Source of the DNA: Salegentibacter sp. Hel_I_6
GTDB taxonomy: Bacteria; Bacteroidota; Bacteroidia; Flavobacteriales; Flavobacteriaceae
Length of the DNA: 64,000 nucleotides
Direction of reading: 5' to 3'
Assembly: GCF_000745315.1 (NCBI RefSeq)
Contig: NZ_JQNQ01000001.1
Span: 434,001-498,000 of the forward strand
Positions 59,326 to 64,000 of this stretch are shown in pieces; positions within the stretch are counted from its first letter, which is position 1; each line of letters begins with the position of its first letter. The notes under the pieces were generated by a model. It did no database searches. It worked only from the letters and a program-made list of their open reading frames with translations, and had not been told where the DNA came from. Position numbers and translations under genes: made by a program.

Positions 59326-59847
59326 ATGAAGAAAAAGAATTTATCATATAATCCAAAGTCAGGTTTTAAAACCCCAGCAAATTATTTTGAGGGCTTAGAA
59401 GATGAACTATTGGATGCGGTGAAGCTTTCAGACACGTTTGGAGAAAAGAAATCTGCTGGTTTCACTACACCTGATGGATATTTTGATGAGCTGGAAGATA
59501 AGCTGTTTGAAAGAGTAATTAGAAAGGAAACAAAAGTTAGAACCTTATTTACCAAAGAGGTTTTACTTTATGCAGCAAGTATAGCAGCACTAATTATTGC
59601 TTTTGCCAGCACGAATTATTTTAACCCAGAATCTCAAACCAGTTGGGAGACGCTGGAGCTTTCGGTTATGGAAAGCTATATAGACGATAATAACATAAAT
59701 TTCTCTACCGGAGAAATTTCAAATTATATTTTTCAAAAAGGCTATGTTATTGATGATGCCGATTTAAATAACGTAGATTCAGAAGCAATGATGAATTATC
59801 TTGATGAGAATATGGATGAACCCCTTTATATTTTAGACGAGGATTAA
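59326..59847 (+). CDS. putative anti-sigma membrane protein with duplicated N-terminal motif
   Basis: The 173-residue protein has two copies of a 17-residue motif, GFKTPANYFEGLEDELL and GFTTPDGYFDELEDKLF, 32 residues apart, in its cytosolic half. One membrane helix (LLYAASIAALIIAFASTNYF) leads to an acidic periplasmic part. The P-x-x-YF motif recurs in flavobacterial ECF partners and could bind the sigma factor. It starts 33 bases after the sigma stop and ends one base before the next ATG. Confidence 0.85.
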   Translation: MKKKNLSYNPKSGFKTPANYFEGLEDELLDAVKLSDTFGEKKSAGFTTPDGYFDELEDKLFERVIRKETKVRTLFTKEVLLYAASIAALIIAFASTNYFNPESQTSWETLELSVMESYIDDNNINFSTGEISNYIFQKGYVIDDADLNNVDSEAMMNYLDENMDEPLYILDED

Positions 59848-59848
59848 T

Positions 59849-60298
59849 ATGAAATACCTAATACTTATATTACTTATTTTTTCTGGTTTGTGGCAATTGC
59901 AATCACAGGAACGCGATGATTCGCATCGCAAAAAGATCAAGGAATTAAAAACCGCTTTTTTTACTCAGGAATTAAATTTAGATAAGAAAAAAGCGCAACA
60001 ATTCTGGCCCATTTATAATGAATACGAATCCAGCCTGCACGAATTAAGAAAACGTGAGCATAGAGATATTCCAAATTTGGAATGCATAAATGAGGATGAA
60101 GCCAAGGAGATGCTGGAAGAATATGTTGCTATTGAAAAGCAGGATTACCTTTTAAAACAGGCGCTTTTCAATGATTTGAAGGAAATAATGACCGCGCAGG
60201 AAATTATTAAACTTCACCAACTTGAAGATAGATTTCACAAGAAATTAATTAAAGAATATCGGGCTCGAAAAGAGCGTGAACAGGAGGAAGAAGAATAA
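59849..60298 (+). CDS. periplasmic Spy/CpxP-like protein, sensor of ECF sigma factor
   Basis: The 149-residue protein has a signal peptide (LILILLIFSGLWQLQSQ) and a single helical domain with FFTQELNLDKKKAQQFWPIY and LLKQALFNDLKEIMTAQEII, the Spy/CpxP LTxxQ-like arrangement. In flavobacteria this third gene of the ECF operon is annotated as sensor of the sigma factor. It is basic at the C-terminus (EYRARKEREQEEEE). The ATG follows the preceding stop by one base. Confidence 0.88.
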   Translation: MKYLILILLIFSGLWQLQSQERDDSHRKKIKELKTAFFTQELNLDKKKAQQFWPIYNEYESSLHELRKREHRDIPNLECINEDEAKEMLEEYVAIEKQDYLLKQALFNDLKEIMTAQEIIKLHQLEDRFHKKLIKEYRARKEREQEEEE

Positions 60299-60312
60299 AA
60301 TGCCCTCAAAGC

Positions 60313-60337
60313 ATTTAAATCTCGATTACCGAGTAAA
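60313..60337 (-). repeat. 25-nt stem-loop repeat, copy 3
   Basis: ATTTAAAT, CTCGATTACCGAG, TAAAG. On the minus strand the arm reads CTCGGTAATCGAG, where a G-T wobble replaces the A-T pair of copy 1. It lies between the sensor gene end and the terminator at 60368. Confidence 0.6.
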
Positions 60338-60367
60338 GTTTAGTTTTTTGGTTAGTTAGTAGTTAGT

Positions 60368-60405
60368 ATCCCGGTTGGTTTAAGCTTTCCGGGATTCTTT
60401 TTATT
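60368..60405 (+). terminator. terminator of ECF locus 2
   Basis: ATCCCGG (60368-60374) and CCGGGAT (60389-60395) pair around a 14-base loop, then TCTTTTTATTT follows. The T run overlaps the last codons of the convergent gene at 60401. Confidence 0.8.
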
Positions 60406-61465
60406 TAAAAGTTAGTTTTGCAATTCGGCCTTTTCCAGCAGCATAAGCAACCGAATCATTTTTAAACCTCAGCGTATAAAAACCTTCCTCAGAAATTTGT
60501 TTCCAGGTATTTCCCGAATCTTTAGAGACCGAAATCCCGCTAAATCCGGTTGCAATTATTTTTTCTCCACCACTGTTTGGGATAAATCGCACACTACTTT
60601 TATAGCCCGGCTCCTTCCCTTCTGCTATCAATTCCCAGGCTTTCCCTCCATCTTTAGTAATCGCCTTATTCCCGGTATTTCCATCTGGATTAGTGTAATC
60701 ACCTCCTAGAATAATTCCAAGGTTTTCATCATAAAAATCCATGGAATATCCGCCGGTAGTTGGCTTTCCTTCAATTAAAGGAGTATCAAAAACTTCCCAG
60801 GTTTCACCTTTATCGGGAGAAAAATAAATTCGGGATTTCATTCCGCCGGTAAGAATCCAGGTTTTATCTCCTTCAATAGCAATATTAGAATTGCTCGCGG
60901 CAAAAGCAGCTTCCCCATCAATAACTTCAGGAAGAATATCGCAACTTAATTTCTGCCAGGTTTTTCCTTCATCACGGGTTATTATTATAGAAATACAATT
61001 ATTGGTAGGATCCCCCATAGCAATTCCTTCCCGGTTATTCCAAAAAGCCATCGCGTCGTAAAAAGCTTTTTCGTGTTCTTCTTTATAAACCAATTCCATT
61101 GCCCCGGAATCACCTGTTTTGTATAATAAAGCAGGACTTCCCACACTTAGCATAAAAAAATCTGTATCTGTAGACGCTACCGCTCTATATTCCGGTATTA
61201 TTGTGTCGAATTTCTGAACGTTAGTTCGCCAGGTTTTGTCAGTATTATTATACATTCCAAAAGTCCCATTATTGGCAGCAAAGGCGATATTATTTCCTAT
61301 TAATTCAAGTGCACGAATACTCAAAGAATCATCTTCCAAAATAGGTTCTATTTTTACTGAAGAATATTCGATTTCAGTTTTGTGGTGTTTTCCGTTTTCA
61401 GCTTCCTTTTCATTCTTGCACCCACTAAATATTATAAACAGGCAAAAAACTACGAGTCTTTTCAT
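60401..61465 (-). CDS. YCF48/HCF136-like BNR-repeat lipoprotein
   Basis: The 354-residue protein has lipobox IIFSGC (Cys16) and a beta-propeller with four Asp-box motifs: ITRDEGKTWQKL, FSPDKGETWEVF, ITKDGGKAWELI and VSKDSGNTWKQI, spaced about 50-60 residues apart. Plant HCF136 and cyanobacterial YCF48 assist photosystem II assembly; bacterial lipoproteins of this type have unknown partners. It is convergent with the ECF sensor gene and has a TACCTTTG -7 box 33 bases upstream on the minus strand. Confidence 0.9.
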   Translation of the reverse strand: MKRLVVFCLFIIFSGCKNEKEAENGKHHKTEIEYSSVKIEPILEDDSLSIRALELIGNNIAFAANNGTFGMYNNTDKTWRTNVQKFDTIIPEYRAVASTDTDFFMLSVGSPALLYKTGDSGAMELVYKEEHEKAFYDAMAFWNNREGIAMGDPTNNCISIIITRDEGKTWQKLSCDILPEVIDGEAAFAASNSNIAIEGDKTWILTGGMKSRIYFSPDKGETWEVFDTPLIEGKPTTGGYSMDFYDENLGIILGGDYTNPDGNTGNKAITKDGGKAWELIAEGKEPGYKSSVRFIPNSGGEKIIATGFSGISVSKDSGNTWKQISEEGFYTLRFKNDSVAYAAGKGRIAKLTFK

Positions 61466-61635
61466 ACATTAAATTTTAATCGATTTTTAAATCCTGCCAA
61501 AGGTAAATTTTTCCGAAGCAAAATACCTAGTACTAAGCATCCAAAGCATTAAAAGAAATTATAGAGGTGATTTTCGTTCCTGCCTAATAATTTTTGGAAC
61601 CAAGTATTTAAAACTCAATTATCCGCTAAAAAACT

Positions 61636-61643
61636 TACCTTTG
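61636..61643 (+). promoter_or_regulatory. -7 promoter box of the RsmB-like gene
   Basis: TACCTTTG lies 18 bases before the ATG at 61662. Confidence 0.55.
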
Positions 61644-61661
61644 CAAATTCAAAATTTAATT

Positions 61662-62879
61662 ATGCGCTTACACAGGAATTTGGTTTTCGCGACCATGGAT
61701 GCCTTAAATGAAATTTTTAATAATGGTAAATATGCCGATAAGGTTATTGAGCAAACTTTAAAACGCGATAAGCGTTGGGGCTCAAGAGATCGCAGTTTTA
61801 TTGCTGAAACCGTTTACGATATTGTTCGCTGGAAAAGACTTTATGCTGAAATTGCTGAAGTTAAAGAGCCATTTGATCGTGAAAATTTGTTTCGATTATT
61901 TACCGTTTGGGCAACCTTGCGAGGAATTGTGCTACCAGACTGGCCACAATTTGAAGGCACTCCTACCCGCAGGATTAAAGGAAAATTTGATAGTCTAAGT
62001 AAGATTAGAAAATACCGCGAATCTATTCCAGATTGGATGGATGAACTTGGAGTAAAAGAACTTGGTGAAAAAGTTTGGGAAAAAGAGATTGCAGCGCTAA
62101 ACTTGCAAGCGCCGGTAATCTTGAGAGCCAACACACTTAAAACTACCAAAGACAAATTACGCAGTGCTCTTAAGGATGAAGAAATAATTTCTGAACCTTT
62201 AAAAGGATATAAAAGCGCTTTAAAACTGGAAGAACGTGGAAACGTTTTTAGAACCCAGGCTTTTAAAAACGGCTTTTTTGAAGTTCAGGACGCATCTTCC
62301 CAACTGGTAGCTGAATTTCTTGAAGTAGAACCCGGAATGCGCGTGGTTGATACTTGTGCCGGTGCCGGCGGGAAAACGCTTCACCTGGCTGCTTTAATGG
62401 AAAACAAAGGCCAGATTATCGCTACTGATATCTACGGAAATAAACTTAAAGAACTTAAACGCCGTGCAAAACGTGCCGGTGCTCATAATATAGATCCGCG
62501 TGCAATTGATAGCACAAAAGTAATTAAGAAACTTTATGGAACTGCAGATCGCGTTTTAATAGACTCCCCTTGTAGCGGTCTTGGAGTTCTAAGCCGAAAT
62601 CCAGATGCTAAATGGAAATTGCAACCTGAATTTATAGACAGGCTTATAAAAACCCAGGCCGAAATAATTGAAACTTATTCGCGCATTGTAAAACCAGGCG
62701 GAAAAATGGTTTACGCAACCTGTTCGGTTTTACCTTCTGAAAACGAGAAGCAAGTAGAAAATTTCTTAAAGAATACCGAAGAAGGAAAAAATTTCAAATT
62801 GATTAAAGAACAAAAGATACTTTCTTCTGAAACCGGGTTTGACGGTTTCTATATGGCACTTTTAGAGAAAAAGGCTTAA
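61662..62879 (+). CDS. RsmB/NOP family RNA (cytosine-5) methyltransferase
   Basis: From ATG 61662 the protein has 405 residues. The SAM pocket is VDTCAGAGGKTLHLA, the catalytic Cys pair is in DSPCSGLGVLSRNPD (general base/nucleophile region) and YATCSVLPSENEKQV. It has an N-terminal NusB-like helical domain (FNNGKYADKVIEQTLKRDKR) as in RsmB, which methylates C967 of 16S rRNA in E. coli. The substrate here cannot be confirmed. A frame from 61641 starts inside the promoter and is not used. Confidence 0.93.
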   Translation: MRLHRNLVFATMDALNEIFNNGKYADKVIEQTLKRDKRWGSRDRSFIAETVYDIVRWKRLYAEIAEVKEPFDRENLFRLFTVWATLRGIVLPDWPQFEGTPTRRIKGKFDSLSKIRKYRESIPDWMDELGVKELGEKVWEKEIAALNLQAPVILRANTLKTTKDKLRSALKDEEIISEPLKGYKSALKLEERGNVFRTQAFKNGFFEVQDASSQLVAEFLEVEPGMRVVDTCAGAGGKTLHLAALMENKGQIIATDIYGNKLKELKRRAKRAGAHNIDPRAIDSTKVIKKLYGTADRVLIDSPCSGLGVLSRNPDAKWKLQPEFIDRLIKTQAEIIETYSRIVKPGGKMVYATCSVLPSENEKQVENFLKNTEEGKNFKLIKEQKILSSETGFDGFYMALLEKKA

Positions 62880-62904
62880 GGGTTTATACCCAAATTTTTT
62901 GATT

Positions 62905-62950
62905 GAATCAATTTCAGGTGAAATCCTTTTATTTTCCCTGAAATTGATTC
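62905..62950 (+). promoter_or_regulatory. 14-bp inverted repeat directly before the lamin-tail gene start
   Basis: GAATCAATTTCAGG (62905-62918) and CCTGAAATTGATTC (62937-62950) are perfect inverted arms around 18 bases. The ATG follows three bases later. No T run follows, so it is not a terminator; it would hide the ribosome-loading region in RNA. Confidence 0.6.
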
Positions 62951-62953
62951 CTG

Positions 62954-63520
62954 ATGAAAAAATATTACTTAATATTCCTTTCTTTACTTATTTATTCCTG
63001 TGCAGAAGATGATGCTTCAATTCCCGAAGAACTTCCGCCAGAAAATAATTTTTCTACTGAAATCTTCTTTTCAGAATATATTGAGGGCACTTCCTTCAAT
63101 AAAGCATTGGAAATTGTAAATCTTACTGGAGAAGATGTTGATCTGGAAGCTGAAGCCTATTCTATTAAAAAACAATCGAATGGCGCAGGCGATTGGATGG
63201 GAGAGGTTATACTTCAAGGTGATATCGCTCATAATTCAACTTTCGTTATTGCCCATGAATCCGCCATTTCTGAAATCACTTTAAAATCCAATCAATTAAA
63301 ATTTGGGGCACCACTGGATTTTAACGGTAATGATCCAGTTGGACTTTTTAAAAACGGGGAATTAATCGATGTAATTGGAGAAATGGACAATCCTGAAGAT
63401 TTTGCATTAGACCAAACTTTAAGAAGAAAAAAATCTATAACAGAACCTTCTCTTGAGTATAATCCAGAAGATTGGGAATTCTTTGAAATGAATACTGTAG
63501 ATGGTCTGGGTAGTTATTAA
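62954..63520 (+). CDS. lamin-tail domain lipoprotein
   Basis: The 188-residue protein has lipobox LLIYSC (Cys16) and a lamin tail domain: IFFSEYIEGTSFNKALEIVN, then DVDLEAEAYSIKKQSNG and GDIAHNSTFVIAHESA, ending LEYNPEDWEFF. The domain is an Ig-like fold that Bacteroidota add to secreted nucleases and adhesins; here it is the only domain. A hairpin lies immediately before its start codon. It is the last confident gene in the window. Confidence 0.9.
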   Translation: MKKYYLIFLSLLIYSCAEDDASIPEELPPENNFSTEIFFSEYIEGTSFNKALEIVNLTGEDVDLEAEAYSIKKQSNGAGDWMGEVILQGDIAHNSTFVIAHESAISEITLKSNQLKFGAPLDFNGNDPVGLFKNGELIDVIGEMDNPEDFALDQTLRRKKSITEPSLEYNPEDWEFFEMNTVDGLGSY

Positions 63521-63826
63521 AATTATTTTGTCCTTTTTCTAACAGGTTTTTGGTTATCAGAAGGAAATCAGGATATTTTCTTGAAAAACTTGCCACGAAT
63601 ACACGAATATTTTATTGGTGCATTTTTCCTGCAAGGTCTTTTTTTGACCTTATAGATTTAATTTTAATTTTTCTAACCCAGAAGATTTTGAGAACCTTGG
63701 AGGAAGTAAGTCCACATTTATACTGGCCTTCCTCTCAAAAAACAATGGAAACAAGTATCAAAACAGGTTAGAAAATAGTTGTGATTTCGTAGTAAAACTA
63801 AACCTTTTAAAAATGAAAGAATAATT
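63521..63826. other. tail of the window without a confident gene
   Basis: The plus strand has an open frame 63550-63771 that lacks a signal or domain, and another frame from 63648 to 63822 that encodes SNPEDFENLGGSKSTFILAF without a start codon. These could be remnants of a decayed gene but I cannot name one. No promoter or hairpin is clear. Confidence 0.35.
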
Positions 63827-63945
63827 TCATTGCGAACGAGGAGCGAGTGCGGCAATCTATTAACGTACGCACCTAACTTAATAGAAATTCCGTTTTTTAC
63901 GCTTTACAGATTGCTCAGTCGCCTAAAAAGTCTCCTTCGCAATGA
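63827..63945. repeat. interspersed repeat with inverted arms of the CATTGCGA type
   Basis: TCATTGCGAACGAGGAGCGA then GTGCGGCAATCT (63827-63858) and AGATTGCTCAGTCGCC ... CCTTCGCAATGA (63908-63945) are imperfect inverted arms separated by about 50 bases. This is the GTCATTGCGAnGAnnnnAnn-type element found between genes in many bacteria, here imperfect and possibly decayed. Confidence 0.7.
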
Positions 63946-64000
63946 CATTCATTGCGCAAAACAGCTATAAATTAAGAAATACGATTCGTTAATTCGAGGC

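Noticed and set aside
63550..63771. 73-residue frame at the window end
   Set aside because: No signal, domain or codon bias is evident; it overlaps another open frame and looks like a chance or decayed frame.
1..64000. CRISPR array, tRNA, rRNA, prophage or defence island
   Set aside because: No regular spaced repeats, no tRNA-like TpsiC-loop motifs and no phage or restriction genes were seen on either strand.

Overview
The window is ordinary chromosome of a low-GC, marine-type member of the Flavobacteriaceae (Bacteroidota), closest in feel to Gramella/Salegentibacter-like genera. The signs are Bacteroidota promoters (TAnnTTTG at -7, sometimes TTTG/TTG at -33), few Shine-Dalgarno sequences, typical families (DUF4199, DUF2807 head-GIN, DUF6132, RDD-SpoIIM-MoxR-DUF58 cluster, ECF sigma with a Spy-like sensor), a type B L31 protein and a 6S-Flavo-like RNA. 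I see no tRNA, rRNA, CRISPR, prophage, insertion sequence or defence island.

Layout. 1-5.7 kb: a membrane-anchored rhodanese, exported proteins of unknown role, a methyltransferase, YchF and a papain-like lipoprotein protease. 5.8-11.2 kb: RecQ, a divergent TruA, an acyltransferase, a Nudix CoA pyrophosphatase and a cyclophilin lipoprotein whose start codon overlaps that of the Nudix gene. 11.2-18 kb: RDD gene divergent from a tight operon SpoIIM / membrane protein / DUF4129 / DUF4350 / MoxR / DUF58. 18.2-25 kb: OxyR, an AIM24-DUF4442 pair, then an envelope-stress-like operon DUF4870 / PadR / PspC / a 47-residue cysteine-bearing peptide, followed by a head-GIN lipoprotein and a tiny Lys-rich lipoprotein. 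25-32 kb: esterase, pirin, rpsA, cmk, lon. 32.2-35.2 kb: ECF sigma / membrane partner / two beta-repeat surface proteins. 35-46.9 kb: MFS, M48 protease, hydrolase, two MsrB, collagen-like lipoprotein, lpdA, Dph6-like, aroQ, two beta-barrel proteins, xerD, aldo/keto reductase. 47-49.5 kb: zapB-like / zapA / 6S RNA / rny on the minus strand. 49.6-58.4 kb: M23 peptidase, GlmU-like protein, rpmE, DUF4199, GT2, phosphosugar mutase, MsbA-like ABC exporter. 58.7-63.5 kb: a second ECF sigma operon, a YCF48-like lipoprotein, an RsmB-like methyltransferase and a lamin-tail lipoprotein behind a start-proximal hairpin.

The main theme is the cell envelope. Two independent regulatory loci (PadR/PspC and ECF sigma) each feed DUF2807/DUF4097 beta-repeat surface proteins, and a third ECF locus carries a periplasmic sensor. 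The best candidates for undescribed biology are the 47-residue coupled peptide and Lys-rich lipoprotein at the PspC locus, the MoxR-SpoIIM cluster, a 25-nt stem-loop repeat with a compensatory change, and the hairpin at the lamin-tail gene start. Nothing here looks like a complete novel defence or biosynthetic system. Functions are read from protein motifs and gene order only; no search was run.
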